A stretch of DNA of 64,000 nucleotides from Actinomycetota bacterium (GCA_030447305.1 JAUJPC010000005.1:1-64000); one strand, 5' to 3'. Shown: positions 26,149 to 36,591, counted from the first letter of the stretch. Notes: generated from the sequence alone by a model not told the origin. Numbers and translations: made by a program.

Positions 26149-27330
26149 ATGGCATCGATATCGGTAAAGAACGTAGTCAAGCAGTACGCCGACGGGTTTC
26201 CGGCAGTCAACGACATCAGCCTGGACATCGGCGACGGGGAGCTCATGATTCTGGTCGGCCCATCGGGGTGCGGGAAGTCGACTCTGCTCCGCATGATCGC
26301 CGGCCTGGAGGACATCACCTCGGGCGATTTGTTCATCGGCGGCGAGCGGGCCAACGACAAGGCACCCCGGGACCGCAACCTTGCAATGGTCTTCCAGAAC
26401 TACGCGCTTTATCCGCACCTTTCCGTGTACGAGAACATCGCGTTCCCTTTGCGACTGAACGGCAACTTCTCCGACGACGAGATCCGCCGCAAGGTCGAGG
26501 AAGCGGCAGACACCCTGGAGCTCAGGGACCACCTGGAGCGCAAGCCCAGCCAGCTCTCCGGCGGCCAAAGGCAGCGGGTGGCGATGGGCAGGGCGATCGT
26601 TCGGCAGGCCGAGGCCTTCCTGTTCGACGAGCCGCTGTCGAACCTTGACGCCAAGCTTCGGGGCCAGATGCGCACCGAGATCTCCCGCCTGCAGCGGCGC
26701 CTGGGAATCACCACCGTCTATGTGACCCACGACCAGACGGAGGCCATGACGCTGGGGGACCGGGTGGCGGTGCTGCGCAAAGGCGTTCTTCAGCAAGTCG
26801 CCTCACCCCGGGAGCTCTATCAGCGTCCGGTGAACCTGTTCGTGGCAGGTTTCATCGGGTCGCCTCCCATGAACTTCGTTCCGGCAGAGATCGAGGGTCG
26901 GAAGGTCAGCTTGCCGTTTGTGTCGTTCGAGGTCCCCCAGGAGGTGGCCGACCAATTCGGCGACAGGCAGCTGCTGATCGCCGGTATTCGCCCGGAACAC
27001 TTCGAGGACGCCGCGCTGGTGGACGCCAACGACCTGTCCCACTCGGTCAGCTTCAGCGCCCACGTCGACGTGACGGAGTGGTTGGGCAACGAGCTGTTCG
27101 CCTACATCCCGTTCGAGACCTCCAGGGAGATCCACGACCGGCTCAAGACGCTGGCCCGGGAGCTGGACAGCGAGTCGTTGCGGACCCAGCTGGTGGTGGC
27201 TTTGGATGCGGGAAGCCGGATCGGACCCGGGGAGGATGCCAAGCTGACCTTCGACGCCTCGAAGATGCACTTCTTTGACCCGGTGTCGGGCGACAACCTC
27301 ACCCGCGAGCTGGCAGCGGTCGCCTCCTGA
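26149..27330 (+). CDS. Sugar ABC transporter ATPase, SugC/MalK/UgpC-like
   Basis: A 393-residue ATPase with Walker [10 protein letters not shown] (residues 39-47), Q-loop [11 protein letters not shown], signature [14 protein letters not shown], Walker [13 protein letters not shown] and switch VTHDQTEAM. The last 140 residues form the TOBE/OB-fold regulatory domain, with FIGSPPMNF at its start. In this operon it powers the preceding permease pair; MalK-type ATPases can also serve other permeases. Confidence 0.93.
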   Translation: MASISVKNVVKQYADGFPAVNDISLDIGDGELMILVGPSGCGKSTLLRMIAGLEDITSGDLFIGGERANDKAPRDRNLAMVFQNYALYPHLSVYENIAFPLRLNGNFSDDEIRRKVEEAADTLELRDHLERKPSQLSGGQRQRVAMGRAIVRQAEAFLFDEPLSNLDAKLRGQMRTEISRLQRRLGITTVYVTHDQTEAMTLGDRVAVLRKGVLQQVASPRELYQRPVNLFVAGFIGSPPMNFVPAEIEGRKVSLPFVSFEVPQEVADQFGDRQLLIAGIRPEHFEDAALVDANDLSHSVSFSAHVDVTEWLGNELFAYIPFETSREIHDRLKTLARELDSESLRTQLVVALDAGSRIGPGEDAKLTFDASKMHFFDPVSGDNLTRELAAVAS

Positions 27331-28942
27331 GCCTCTTCCGCCGCCGCTGAACCGGAAAGCCCAGGAGCGGCCGCCGGCCACCGGCCCGTGGTGGCGCGGC
27401 GCGGTTGTCTACCAGATCTATCCCCGCTCGTTCGCCGACGGCAATGGAGACGGGGTCGGGGACCTCGAGGGCATACGCAGCCGTCTCGAGTACCTGGCGT
27501 GGCTCGGGGTAGACGCCGTCTGGCTGTCGCCGTTCTACCCCTCGCCGATGAAGGATTTCGGATACGACGTGTCCGACTACTGCGATGTCGACCCGCTGTT
27601 CGGGGACCTGGGGACCTTCGACCGGCTGGTGGAGGAGGCGCACCGTTTGGGAATTCGGGTGCTGGTGGACCTGGTGCCCAACCACACCAGCGACCAGCAC
27701 CCCTGGTTCGTCGAGTCCCGCAGCTCCCGGGACAGCCCCAAGCGCCACTGGTACATCTGGCGGGACGGGAGCCCGGACAAGCCTCCGAACAACTGGAAAG
27801 CGGCCTTTCTGGGCAGACCGGCATGGACCTGGGATGAAGCCACGGAGCAGTGGTACCTGCATCTGTTCCTTCCCGAGCAGCCGGACCTGAACTGGGCGGA
27901 GCCCGAGGTCGAACAAGCCTTGCACGGCGTCGTGCGCTTCTGGCTGGACCGGGGGGCGGACGGCTTCCGCATCGACGTGGTCCATGCGCTGGGCAAGAAT
28001 CCGGAGTTGCCGGACTCGCCGCCGGAGTGGGCGCTGGACCCCCGGGCTTCGGTACACGACGACCCGGCCACCCATCCGATCCTGCGCCGGCTGCGCTCGC
28101 TGGCGGATTCGTACGCCCACGAGCCGGTGCTGGTCGGAGAGGTGCACCTGCTGGACACCGCCAAGATCGGTTCCTACTACGGGGACAACGACGAGCTGCA
28201 CCTGGCGTTCAACTTTCCGGCACTGTATGCCGGCTGGGATGCGGGCGAGTGGAGGCAACAGCTCGACCAGGCCGATGCGGTGTTCGGGCCGGTCAACGCC
28301 TGGCCAACCTGGGTGCTGAGCAACCACGATGAGCCGCGACACCGGACCCGGTACGGGTCCGAGGAGCGGGCTCGGGCGGCTGCCGTACTCCTGCTTACGC
28401 TCCGCGGTACCCCGTTTATGTATGCCGGAGAGGAGCTCGGCCTGGAGGATGCGGTGGTGCCCCCGGACCGGGTGGTGGACCCGGGGGGCAGAGACGGCTG
28501 CCGGGCTCCGATCCCGTGGGATGGCTCGGACAGCCACGGATGGGGCTCCGATCCCTGGCTGCCGTGGCCCCCGGATCCCGGCACCAGGAACATGGAGGCG
28601 CTGAGGGATGACCCGGACTCGATCCTCCATCTCTACCGCCGGCTGCTGGAGCTGCGACGAAGCTCTCCGGCGTTGCACGAGGGAAGCTCCAGAGTGCTGG
28701 AGTCGCCGGAAGGGACGCTGGCCTACGAGCGGGCAGCCCGGGACGGTCGATATGTCGTGGTGATCAACTTCTCCGATGTCTCCGCCAGATGGGACGACGG
28801 CGAAGCGGGAATCTCGGCGACCGAAGGAAAAGTCATACTCACAAGCTACCGAGCCGGTCTCGAACCGGTCGGGACTATTCGTGAGATTCCGGCATCGGGA
28901 GCGATGGTCCTCAAGCTTGAGGAACCGGAGTCCGCTTCGTGA
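27275..28942 (+). CDS. GH13 alpha-glucosidase / oligo-glucosidase
   Basis: About 555 residues, glycoside hydrolase family 13. The barrel starts [17 protein letters not shown]; catalytic parts are [14 protein letters not shown] (region I), [13 protein letters not shown] with the nucleophile Asp (region II), VLVGEVHL with the acid/base Glu (region III) and VLSNHDEPR with the third Asp (region IV). It likely hydrolyses imported alpha-linked glucosides to glucose in the cytosol. The only start before the barrel is TTG 27275, which overlaps sugC by 56 bases; no start lies between. It is the last gene of the importer operon and is followed by a strong terminator. Confidence 0.92.
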   Translation: MTRCRATTSPASWQRSPPEPLPPPLNRKAQERPPATGPWWRGAVVYQIYPRSFADGNGDGVGDLEGIRSRLEYLAWLGVDAVWLSPFYPSPMKDFGYDVSDYCDVDPLFGDLGTFDRLVEEAHRLGIRVLVDLVPNHTSDQHPWFVESRSSRDSPKRHWYIWRDGSPDKPPNNWKAAFLGRPAWTWDEATEQWYLHLFLPEQPDLNWAEPEVEQALHGVVRFWLDRGADGFRIDVVHALGKNPELPDSPPEWALDPRASVHDDPATHPILRRLRSLADSYAHEPVLVGEVHLLDTAKIGSYYGDNDELHLAFNFPALYAGWDAGEWRQQLDQADAVFGPVNAWPTWVLSNHDEPRHRTRYGSEERARAAAVLLLTLRGTPFMYAGEELGLEDAVVPPDRVVDPGGRDGCRAPIPWDGSDSHGWGSDPWLPWPPDPGTRNMEALRDDPDSILHLYRRLLELRRSSPALHEGSSRVLESPEGTLAYERAARDGRYVVVINFSDVSARWDDGEAGISATEGKVILTSYRAGLEPVGTIREIPASGAMVLKLEEPESAS

Positions 28943-28969
28943 TCCGGGGTCTCAGTCAAGAGGCATAAA

Positions 28970-29006
28970 CCCTTGAGAGCAGCGTGGCTCTCAAGGGCTT
29001 CTCTTA
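28970..29006 (+). terminator. Terminator of the sugar importer operon
   Basis: Perfect 11-bp inverted repeat CCCTTGAGAGC / GCTCTCAAGGG with six-base loop, then CTTCTCTT, 28 bases after the glucosidase stop. Confidence 0.85.
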
Positions 29007-29049
29007 AGGCGTCTGCTCCTGGAGGAACCAGTGAGACCGACTTTGGCTG

Positions 29050-29124
29050 CGCGGGCGACGGGCTTCGATCCCGCGACCTTCACCTTGACAGGGTGACGAG
29101 CTAACCGTGCTGCTCCACGCCCGC
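29050..29124 (-). tRNA. tRNA-Asp (anticodon GTC)
   Basis: Minus-strand cloverleaf of 75 bases: acceptor GCGGGCG/CGCCCGC, D-stem GAGC/GCTC, anticodon stem TCACC/GGTGA with loop CTGTCAA, T-stem GCGGG/CCCGT with loop ATCGAAG. The loop starts with A where T is usual at position 54, a small oddity. CCA is not encoded. Confidence 0.92.
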
Positions 29125-29139
29125 AGTGTGCTGTCCCTA

Positions 29140-29616
29140 CTATCCTAACCTTAGTCGGCTCTCCCCCCTGCGAGCGTCCAGAATCTGCAGGCACAGTTCG
29201 ACGACGGCTCCCCAGCAGAGGTGATCTGCCAGTGCGAAGCTGCGGTCCTCGGCCTTCATGGCTTCCGGACCGGCAACCTTGTAGTTGACGGCCCACAGCG
29301 CCCCACCGTAGCCGGCGGCCGCCGGCAGGTGGGGGTTGGACAATCGTTTCCGGATCTCGCACGAGTACAGCAGTGCGAAAGTCGTCGAGATTGCCATGTG
29401 GGTTAACCCCCCGAGCGCCCTGCGGCTCCCAGCCGACCGGAATCGTCGGTTGCCCGGGACGATGTGGGCGATCGACTGGATAGAGCGGTCCAAATCCTGG
29501 GCTGAAAGGGTCAGAGTGCTCGGCATCCCTCCGAGCAGGCCGGCCGCCGCTCCGGCGATCAGCCCATCCCTGAGGCAGTTGCCTCGGCTCCCCAGTAACC
29601 TACGGCCAGGTGGCAT
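29140..29616 (-). CDS. Hypothetical membrane-associated protein
   Basis: Up to 158 residues. A glycine/alanine-rich helix (GLIAGAAAGLLGGMPSTL) near residue 20, a middle segment with VPGNRRF, and a second hydrophobic stretch (LTHMAISTTFALLYSCE). It resembles small conserved membrane proteins of actinobacteria, but I cannot name the family. The true start may be the in-frame TTG about 14 codons in, just before RDGLIAG. It overlaps the 3' end of the upstream lipoprotein gene by 17 bases, so the two are probably co-transcribed. Confidence 0.65.
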   Translation of the reverse strand: MPPGRRLLGSRGNCLRDGLIAGAAAGLLGGMPSTLTLSAQDLDRSIQSIAHIVPGNRRFRSAGSRRALGGLTHMAISTTFALLYSCEIRKRLSNPHLPAAAGYGGALWAVNYKVAGPEAMKAEDRSFALADHLCWGAVVELCLQILDARRGESRLRLG

Positions 29617-30460
29617 CCAGTACCGGGGTGACGAGCGGTCCGGTGCCGTTGTTGGTGAGAGTCAGGAGCGATCGCTGTCCAGACTCGATCGTGGCCGATA
29701 TGGAAACCGATCCGGGCCCGGTGTTTGATGATGAGGTGGAGGAGGACACCACCCGGTAGGCGGGCGGGGTAGGGGAGATCCCGGCCGTCGGCACCGGTAC
29801 AGCCGTCCGGATATCCAAAAGTCCCCCTCCGGGCTGCTCCCACGACGCCTTGCCGGTCAGCTTTCCGCCCCTCGTAGGAGTCATCTCAAAAGACGGACAT
29901 CCCTGTGCAAGGCACGTCGGGTCGTCACCCGGTGGATCAAGGTTGGGAAGCAGCAGGCGCACTTGGCGGTCTTGTTCGGTGTAGGTGAGGGCGATCTCCT
30001 GGAGGTCGACCAACGTCGACCTGCCGGCCAGCGCAATCTCGGCCCCCTTCACACCCGGTCCGGATGGCAGGTCCACCGCCCTATCGGCCACCGGCAGGAT
30101 GCACTGGGTGCTGGGCGGCACGCTGGTCTCGTCGGTCACCGCGCACACGGTGACCGCACGTTCGTCCTGATCGATGTTGCCGGTGATGGTTACCCGAAGC
30201 TGCGGACTGGCGTTGTTGAGCATCACCCGTACCCGGTCCCCTCCATTCTCCGCTCCGGTTTTCAGCCGCAGCCTATGGATGCGAACCGTGGCTTGGGCAT
30301 CGTAGGCAGCGCTCGCATTCGCCGGGGTGGGAGTTGCGGCCGAGGCGGCTCCAGACTCCTGGCGGGCGGCCCGTCCGGAGGTGCGCTGGCCGACGCCGCA
30401 GGCGGTGAGCACCAGCGCGAGCGTGCAAGCGAGGGCAATGATCCTTCCAAGGGAGAGCAT
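29600..30460 (-). CDS. Secreted lipoprotein of unknown function
   Basis: A 286-residue lipoprotein: start MLSLGRII, signal helix and lipobox (LVLTAC), then a long Ala/Ser/Thr-rich linker and beta-rich domains. Four cysteines in the mature part (TVCAVTDE, TQCILPV, PTCLAQGC) could form two disulphides outside the cell. No enzyme motif is visible. A divergent promoter region separates it from the CapA-like gene. Confidence 0.75.
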   Translation of the reverse strand: MLSLGRIIALACTLALVLTACGVGQRTSGRAARQESGAASAATPTPANASAAYDAQATVRIHRLRLKTGAENGGDRVRVMLNNASPQLRVTITGNIDQDERAVTVCAVTDETSVPPSTQCILPVADRAVDLPSGPGVKGAEIALAGRSTLVDLQEIALTYTEQDRQVRLLLPNLDPPGDDPTCLAQGCPSFEMTPTRGGKLTGKASWEQPGGGLLDIRTAVPVPTAGISPTPPAYRVVSSSTSSSNTGPGSVSISATIESGQRSLLTLTNNGTGPLVTPVLDATWP

Positions 30461-30554
30461 CCAGGCGAAACTACCACCGTCCTGGCTTCTTTAAGACTTT
30501 GCTTTGCCCTAGAATCCGCCGCGGGCCTCGCGGGGAGGCTGAACGGAAGGATCG

Positions 30555-31679
30555 ATGTCTGAAGAGCAGCGCAGGAAGGGCCCCCGTGGCCGGGGCATCT
30601 TCCTGCTTCTGGCTCTGCTCATGCTCATTCCCGAACCGGTTCTGGTCCGGCAAGGAGCACCGGGCCTTGAGCCTGCCGCGGTTTCAGCGGCGCCCGAACT
30701 AACGCTGGCGCTTTTCGATCCGGCGCCGGAGGCGCCACCTCCGGCGCCACTCGCTGCCGATTCAACCTTCCCGGGTGTTCGCTTTGGTCCGGAGGGAGCC
30801 GACGACGAGCCCGTAACCTACTTGCCGGACCTGCCGGCCGAAGCGATGGAGATTGCCGCCACCGGAGACGTGAATCTAGGAGGGCCGCTGGCGGATGTCA
30901 TCTCAGCCGACCCTGACTACCCGTGGCGAGGGATTAACGAGCACCTCAGCGGGGCCGATCTGGCGGTGGTCAACCTGGAGTGCGCGGTGTCCACCAGAGG
31001 CACCCCGTTTCCGAAGCAGTTCACATTCCGGGGTCCGCCGGCTGCGCTTCCGGCGATGCGCCGCGCCGGGGTGGACGTCGCCTCCGTCGACAACAACCAC
31101 TCCCTTGACTACGGGTCGGAGGCTCTGCTTGACACGCTTTCCGGCCTGCGGTCGGCCGGGATCGCACCAGTAGGCGGCGGCGCGAGCGAGAATGAGGCCT
31201 GGGCGCCCTACGTCGTGACCAGTGAAGGGATCCGGGTAGCCTTTGTCGCTGCCTCCCGGGTCATCCCGCATGGAAGCTGGTACGTGACAGCCACGACTCC
31301 AGGTCTGGCGACCGCCTACTCGGAAGACCGCCTGTTGGCCGAGGTGGCAAGGGCGAGGACTGCCGCCGACGTGGTGGTCGTGCTCATTCACTGGGGGGTG
31401 GAGCGTATGACGCAGCCTGAGCCTTACCAGGTGAGCCTGGGCCACCGGCTGGTGGACTCCGGAGCATCGATTGTGATCGGGCACCACCCCCACGTTCTGC
31501 AGCCGGTCGTCCGGTATAGGGGAGGCATCATCGCCTACTCGCTCGGCAACTTCGTCTTTACCGCACGAAGCAGGGTTCAGGAGAGCGTGCTGCTCAGAAT
31601 CGGCGTGATGCCCACCGGAGACCTAGTGGCGGCTCGGGTGCCGGTCGAGATAGTCAATGGGCAGCCCAGGCCCACCTGA
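30555..31679 (+). CDS. CapA family metallophosphoesterase-like protein
   Basis: A 374-residue protein with an N-terminal hydrophobic segment (GIFLLLALLMLIPEPVL) serving as signal or anchor, a Pro/Ala-rich linker, then a CapA/PgsA-like domain from about residue 97: ATGDVNLGG, VVNLECAVS, SVDNNHSLDYG, VLIHWGVE and IGHHPHVLQP supply the metal-binding residues in order. Family members act in capsule or poly-gamma-glutamate production or related cell-surface work; no partner genes for that path are near. GGAAGGA precedes ATG 30555. Confidence 0.88.
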   Translation: MSEEQRRKGPRGRGIFLLLALLMLIPEPVLVRQGAPGLEPAAVSAAPELTLALFDPAPEAPPPAPLAADSTFPGVRFGPEGADDEPVTYLPDLPAEAMEIAATGDVNLGGPLADVISADPDYPWRGINEHLSGADLAVVNLECAVSTRGTPFPKQFTFRGPPAALPAMRRAGVDVASVDNNHSLDYGSEALLDTLSGLRSAGIAPVGGGASENEAWAPYVVTSEGIRVAFVAASRVIPHGSWYVTATTPGLATAYSEDRLLAEVARARTAADVVVVLIHWGVERMTQPEPYQVSLGHRLVDSGASIVIGHHPHVLQPVVRYRGGIIAYSLGNFVFTARSRVQESVLLRIGVMPTGDLVAARVPVEIVNGQPRPT

Positions 31680-31787
31680 TGCACAGCTAGCACCAATGGC
31701 AGCAGTGGAGGTTACCAGCTGGGAGCGCTTCGCGAGCACCACGCCTTCCGGCCGGAAAAGCCTTTCTTCACTGATACTCTGGCCCTC

Positions 31788-34700
31788 ATGACGAGGGCCC
31801 ACCACGTCGAACCCGCAGAATCCTTGACCTCGCTGGACGATGAGGTCACGGAGCTTGCGCGCCGGATCGCAGAGCTCGGCGCCGGGGAGCAGGCACGGGT
31901 CTTCAACATGTCTTGGTGGAGCGAGCGCATGCTCGACTGGGCCATGTCGCACGAGGAGTTCAAGACCAGGCTCTTCCACTTCGTAGACGTCTTCCCGGCG
32001 CTTCAGTCGGATGAGAGCGTGGCCAGCCACCTCGAGGAGTATTTCGAGAGCGTCGACATCCCTCCGCCGCTAAAGGTGGGGCTGGATCTCGCGGACCGGG
32101 TACCGCTGGGGAAGGCGACATCCTCTCTGGTGGCCCGAAGGAACATCCGCCGAATGGCCCGCCAGTTCATCGTCGGGGAGTCACCGGATGACGCCGAGGA
32201 TGCGCTCCGCCGGCTGTGGGGGCACGGCAGCGGCTTCACGGTTGACCTTCTCGGGGAGAAGACGATCACCTCCGGCCAGGCCGACGCCTACGCCGGACGG
32301 GTACTCGAGATGCTCAACGCTCTTGCTTCATCGACCCTGCGGTGGCAGGCGCAGACGCATCTGGAGCGGGACGACCTGGGCCCCATCGCCCGGGTGAACC
32401 TCAGTGTGAAGCCGACTGCGCTCGGCCCGTTGTTGTCACCGCTCACGGCAGATGAGGGTCTGGATCAGGTCAAGTCCCGCCTCCGTTCCATCCTGCGACG
32501 GGCGCAGACCGTGGGGGCATTCATAAACCTGGACACCGAGCACTACGACGTGAAAAGCCTCACCTACCGACTGGTGAAGGAGTTGTGGGGCGAAGCCGAG
32601 TTCGAGGGCATGGAGGGAGGGGTGGTGGTCCAGGCCTATCTAAAGGAGTCGGCCGAGGACCTTGCCGATCTCATCGAATGGTCTGCTCAGCGGTCCCGCC
32701 CCTTTACCGTCCGGCTGGTCAAGGGGGCCTACTGGGACGCCGAGACGGTGATCGCCCAGGCCGAGGGGTGGCCCACACCGGTCTACGAGCACAAGGCGCA
32801 GACCGACCTCAACTACGAGAGATGCGTGCGGATGCTTCACCACAAGCACGGCAAGATCAAAGCCGCGTTTGCCAGCCACAACCTGCGGTCGCTCGCCTAT
32901 GCCGTGACCTACGCCCGAGAGCTGGGCATCTCGGACAGGGGATACGAGCTGCAGATGCTCTATGGGATGGCCGAGCCTATCCAGCAGGCCATCCGCAGCC
33001 TGGGCTTGCGGCTTCGGATCTACGCCCCGGTGGGGGAGCTGATCCCTGGAATGGCCTACCTGGTCCGCAGGCTTCTGGAGAACACCTCCAACGAGTCGTT
33101 CATCCGGCACCGCTTCGCCGAGGACTGGTCGCTTGAGGAGCTGGTGGCGCCCCCCGAGGCGATGGTCTTGCCGGAGCCCCAGCCTCCCCGCCTCCGCTCC
33201 GCCACCGAACCGTCCCATCCCCGGCCGTACTCGCCCGAGCCGCTAAACGAGTGGAGGCAGAACCAGGTGCGGGATGCATTCGGCGCTGAGATTGTGCGCC
33301 GCGGCTCCGCTTTGGATTTCGATGTGCCGGCGGTAATCGGCGGGCGGGAGCTCGGAACCAAGGATGCCATTGTCTCGGTCGATCCGGGGGATGCAGCAAC
33401 GGTGGTTGCTCGCTCCGCCGCCTGCGGGCCGGACCACGCTCACGATTCAGTGGCCGCCGCTGCCGCCGGCTGGTCCAAATGGAGTCGCACCCCAGTGTTG
33501 GAGAGGGCCGCGATCCTGTTGCGAGCTGCCGCCTGGATGCGGGCGCGCAGGACGGAGCTTGCTTCGCTGGAGGTGTTCGAGGCCGGCAAGCCGTGGAAGG
33601 AGGCCGACGCCGACGTCTGCGAGGCGATCGACTTCTGCGAGTACTACGGCCGGGAGATGCTTCGGCTGGATCTCGGCGCACCGGTCCAGTCCCCGCCCGG
33701 AGAGCGCAACCGGCTCACCTACGCCCCCCGAGGGGTCGGGGTGGTCATCGCTCCCTGGAACTTCCCCCTGGCCATTCCGATGGGAATGACTGCCGCGGCG
33801 CTGGTTGCCGGTAACCCGGTGGTCCTCAAGCCCGCGGAGCAGACCCCCGGCACGGCGTGGCAGATAGTCCGGGCCTTCCGTGCCGCCGGGTTGCCGGAGG
33901 GAGTGCTGAACTTTCTCCCGGGCTACGGTGAGGAGGTCGGGCCGGCTTTGGTGGAGCACCCCGAGGTCTCGTTCATCGCCTTCACTGGTTCTCGCCCCGT
34001 GGGGCTGGGCATCGTCGAGACCGCCGCCTGCACCGCGACCGGCCAGTCGCACGTCAAGCGGGTGGTCGCCGAGATGGGCGGCAAGAACGCCATCATCATC
34101 GACTCCGATGCCGACCTGGACCAGGCGGTGCCCGGAGTCATCTATTCCGCGTTCGGGTACGCGGGACAGAAGTGCTCGGCGGCGAGCCGGCTGATCGTTC
34201 TCTCGTCCGTCTACGACCAGATGATCGAGCGGCTGGCGGAGGCCACCAAGGAGATCCTCGTCGGACATCCCCGGACCTCTGGCGTGCTCGTCGGGCCGGT
34301 GATCGACCAGGAGGCTTACGACCGGGTCCGGTCCTGCGTGGAGAAGGGGCGTGCCGAAGGACGAGCGGTTCTGGCCCGGGAGGACCTTCCCGAGGCCGGT
34401 TGGTTCGTCGGTCCGGCGATCTTCGACGAGCTGAGCCCCCACTCTGAGCTCGTGCAGCAGGAGATCTTCGGTCCGGTGTTATCGGTGCTGCGGGCAGAGT
34501 CGTTCGACGAGGCTCTGGCCCTGGCCAACGACACCGACTACGCGCTCACCGGCGGCCTTTACTCGAGGCTTCCGTCGCACATGCAGCGAGTGGAGGAGGA
34601 GCTGCGAGCGGGCAACGTCTATCTGAACCGGCCGATAACCGGGGCGGTGGTGGGCCGCCAGCCGTTTGGAGGGTACGGCATGTCGGGCGTGGGCTCGAAG

Positions 34701-34805
34701 GCCGGAGGACCCGACTACCTGCTGCAATTCCTGAACCCCCGCACCGTCTCGGAGAACACCCTGCGCCAGGGTTTCGCCCCCTCCGAGGAAGTCGGCGGGG
34801 TCTGA
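31788..34805 (+). CDS. putA: Fused proline dehydrogenase / P5C dehydrogenase (PutA-like)
   Basis: A 1005-residue bifunctional enzyme converting proline to glutamate. The FAD-dependent proline dehydrogenase half spans about residues 80-460 (RPFTVRLVKGAYWDAE; LYGMAEPIQQAIRSLG), the NAD-dependent aldehyde dehydrogenase half about 490-1000 (VGVVIAPWNFPLAIPMGM, VAEMGGKNAIIID with Glu, GQKCSAASRL with catalytic Cys). It lacks the N-terminal ribbon-helix-helix DNA-binding domain of the E. coli form and has no extra C-terminal domain, so it fits the short PutA type. Transcription is monocistronic or joined with the gene after. Confidence 0.95.
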   Translation: MTRAHHVEPAESLTSLDDEVTELARRIAELGAGEQARVFNMSWWSERMLDWAMSHEEFKTRLFHFVDVFPALQSDESVASHLEEYFESVDIPPPLKVGLDLADRVPLGKATSSLVARRNIRRMARQFIVGESPDDAEDALRRLWGHGSGFTVDLLGEKTITSGQADAYAGRVLEMLNALASSTLRWQAQTHLERDDLGPIARVNLSVKPTALGPLLSPLTADEGLDQVKSRLRSILRRAQTVGAFINLDTEHYDVKSLTYRLVKELWGEAEFEGMEGGVVVQAYLKESAEDLADLIEWSAQRSRPFTVRLVKGAYWDAETVIAQAEGWPTPVYEHKAQTDLNYERCVRMLHHKHGKIKAAFASHNLRSLAYAVTYARELGISDRGYELQMLYGMAEPIQQAIRSLGLRLRIYAPVGELIPGMAYLVRRLLENTSNESFIRHRFAEDWSLEELVAPPEAMVLPEPQPPRLRSATEPSHPRPYSPEPLNEWRQNQVRDAFGAEIVRRGSALDFDVPAVIGGRELGTKDAIVSVDPGDAATVVARSAACGPDHAHDSVAAAAAGWSKWSRTPVLERAAILLRAAAWMRARRTELASLEVFEAGKPWKEADADVCEAIDFCEYYGREMLRLDLGAPVQSPPGERNRLTYAPRGVGVVIAPWNFPLAIPMGMTAAALVAGNPVVLKPAEQTPGTAWQIVRAFRAAGLPEGVLNFLPGYGEEVGPALVEHPEVSFIAFTGSRPVGLGIVETAACTATGQSHVKRVVAEMGGKNAIIIDSDADLDQAVPGVIYSAFGYAGQKCSAASRLIVLSSVYDQMIERLAEATKEILVGHPRTSGVLVGPVIDQEAYDRVRSCVEKGRAEGRAVLAREDLPEAGWFVGPAIFDELSPHSELVQQEIFGPVLSVLRAESFDEALALANDTDYALTGGLYSRLPSHMQRVEEELRAGNVYLNRPITGAVVGRQPFGGYGMSGVGSKAGGPDYLLQFLNPRTVSENTLRQGFAPSEEVGGV

Positions 34806-34901
34806 GGGCGGGATGACCTCCCGCCACGGCAAGAGCAGGGCGGGTCAAAGTCAGTCCAATTGAGGGAGTGCAGTCAACTGCTTTGGGGTATCAAACTGCG
34901 C

Positions 34902-35807
34902 ATGGCACAACTACGAAGAGGCGCGACATCCAAAGCGCCCTCCAGCGCCGTCCCATCGAAGACGGGCGGCACCGGAGGCCCGGAAACGCCGCTGGACCTC
35001 TCCAAGCAGGACTTGAAGGCGACCCTCAAGCGCACGTTCAAGGAGGTCAAGAACGACCGGATCACCCTCGTGGCGGCGGGAATGGCCTTTTACTGGTTCC
35101 TCGCCGTCTTCCCATCGATGATTGCCGCGGTGGGAATCGTCGACCTGCTCGGCCTGGGACAGCAGGTGCTCGACTCCGTCAACCGGTCCATCGGTTCCAC
35201 CATTCCCGGCAGTGCGGCGGCGATAATCACCACGGCAATTGACAGCGCTCAGAACGCCCCCAGGAGCACCTCATTGTTGGCCACCACTTTCGGTATCGCC
35301 CTCGCGCTGTTCGCTGCCACGGCCGGCATGGTCGCCCTGCAGGTCGGCTTGGATGTCGCGTACGACGTGAGGGAGGACCGTGGGTTTCTCAAGAAGCGGG
35401 CCTACGCCCTGCTGCTGATCATCGCCACCGGGCTGTTGGTCGCCCTGCCGTCGCTGTTTTTTGCCGCAAAGGGGATAGTGTGGTCGATCCTCGGCTGGGC
35501 GACCCTGGTCGTGACGATCATCACCTTGTTTGCTGTCTTCTACTATCTGGGTCCAAACCGGGAGAAGCCCCACTGGAAGTGGGTCAGTCCGGGGGGATTG
35601 GTCGGTGCCGCCATCTTCCTCCTGGTATCGGGCGGATTTTCGGTATACGTGGGCAACTTCGGGCAGTACGGGGAGACCTACGGCGCCTTTGCGGGAGTGG
35701 TCGTCCTTTTGTTCTGGATGTATCTCAGCGCCATCGCCATCATGTTGGGCGGCGAGCTGAACGCCGAGCTGGAGCGTCAGACGGCCATGCGTGAGGGCCG
35801 GGTGTAA
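34902..35807 (+). CDS. YihY/virulence factor BrkB family membrane protein
   Basis: A 301-residue membrane protein. A polar N-terminus of about 55 residues leads into TLVAAGMAFYWFLAVFPSMIA, the family hallmark, and about five further helices; the segment LGPNREKPHWKWVSPGGLVGA is a second hallmark. The start ATG 34902 is preferred; an upstream TTG at 34860 gives an atypical extension. Once called ribonuclease BN in error; present evidence in the family points to an integral membrane role. Function here unknown. Confidence 0.9.
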   Translation: MAQLRRGATSKAPSSAVPSKTGGTGGPETPLDLSKQDLKATLKRTFKEVKNDRITLVAAGMAFYWFLAVFPSMIAAVGIVDLLGLGQQVLDSVNRSIGSTIPGSAAAIITTAIDSAQNAPRSTSLLATTFGIALALFAATAGMVALQVGLDVAYDVREDRGFLKKRAYALLLIIATGLLVALPSLFFAAKGIVWSILGWATLVVTIITLFAVFYYLGPNREKPHWKWVSPGGLVGAAIFLLVSGGFSVYVGNFGQYGETYGAFAGVVVLLFWMYLSAIAIMLGGELNAELERQTAMREGRV

Positions 35808-35907
35808 TCAACGGTTCGAGGGCTACAGGCGGGGCCATCCACCGGCTGGACAGTTAGTAGTTTAGGAGCAGCTGATCGACAGTTCCCGTGCTTACCGGCA
35901 GTCCTGG

Positions 35908-36591
35908 GTGCCCGATGAGCTGAGGCATGCTGGACGAGAGCACCTCGACGCCGCACACGCTGCCCGGTACGACGACATAGAAGATGCCGGAGCGGCTGAT
36001 GAGATCATGCTTCTACGGGAGCTCGGCATCGATGAGAGTGCTACGGTCGTGGACTTCGGTGCCGGTACCGGGCAGTTCGTCATGGAGGCGGCTTCGACCG
36101 TCCGGCAGGTCACCGCAGTTGACGTTTCCCCGGTGATGCTCGGCCGGCTGGAGCAAAAGGTGCAGCTGACCGGCGTCCAAAACGTTGAATGCGTGCTGGC
36201 GGGTTTCTTAAGCTACGTTCACAAAGGTGAGCCGGTCGATCTCGTCTACAGCCGGTATGCGCTTCACCACCTTCCCGACTTCTGGAAAGCTCTGGCGCTG
36301 GGGATGATGGCTCAAATTCTCCGCCCGGGTGGAATCCTGCGCCTTTGGGACGTGGTGTACAGCTTCGAACCGGCCGAGGCCGCTCGTTGGCTCGAGGCTT
36401 GGATGGCCAGTGTGCCGGTTCAGGCGGAGAGCGGTTGGACCCGCGATGACCTTGAAGAGCACGTTCGAGACGAGAACAGTACTTTTACCTGGCTTCTTGA
36501 GCCCATGCTCGTCAAAGCCGGACTTTCCATTGAGCGGGCCGAGTACAGTGAGGATCGAATGTTCGCGCGCTACATCTGCGTGAAGAACTGA
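35908..36591 (+). CDS. Class I SAM-dependent methyltransferase
   Basis: A 227-residue protein with the SAM-binding motif I (ATVVDFGAGTGQFVME near residue 46), an acidic post-motif (VTAVDVSPVML), and YALHHLPDFWKALAL, then RPGGILRLWD, the usual motif III area. Substrate unknown. The GTG at 35908 is the first start of the frame; a later one would cut the helical cap. Neighbours give no hint of pathway. Confidence 0.87.
   Translation: MPDELRHAGREHLDAAHAARYDDIEDAGAADEIMLLRELGIDESATVVDFGAGTGQFVMEAASTVRQVTAVDVSPVMLGRLEQKVQLTGVQNVECVLAGFLSYVHKGEPVDLVYSRYALHHLPDFWKALALGMMAQILRPGGILRLWDVVYSFEPAEAARWLEAWMASVPVQAESGWTRDDLEEHVRDENSTFTWLLEPMLVKAGLSIERAEYSEDRMFARYICVKN

Noticed and set aside
27299-28678. 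459-codon minus-strand frame inside the glucosidase gene
   Set aside because: The plus strand carries all four GH13 motifs; the minus frame has none of any family.
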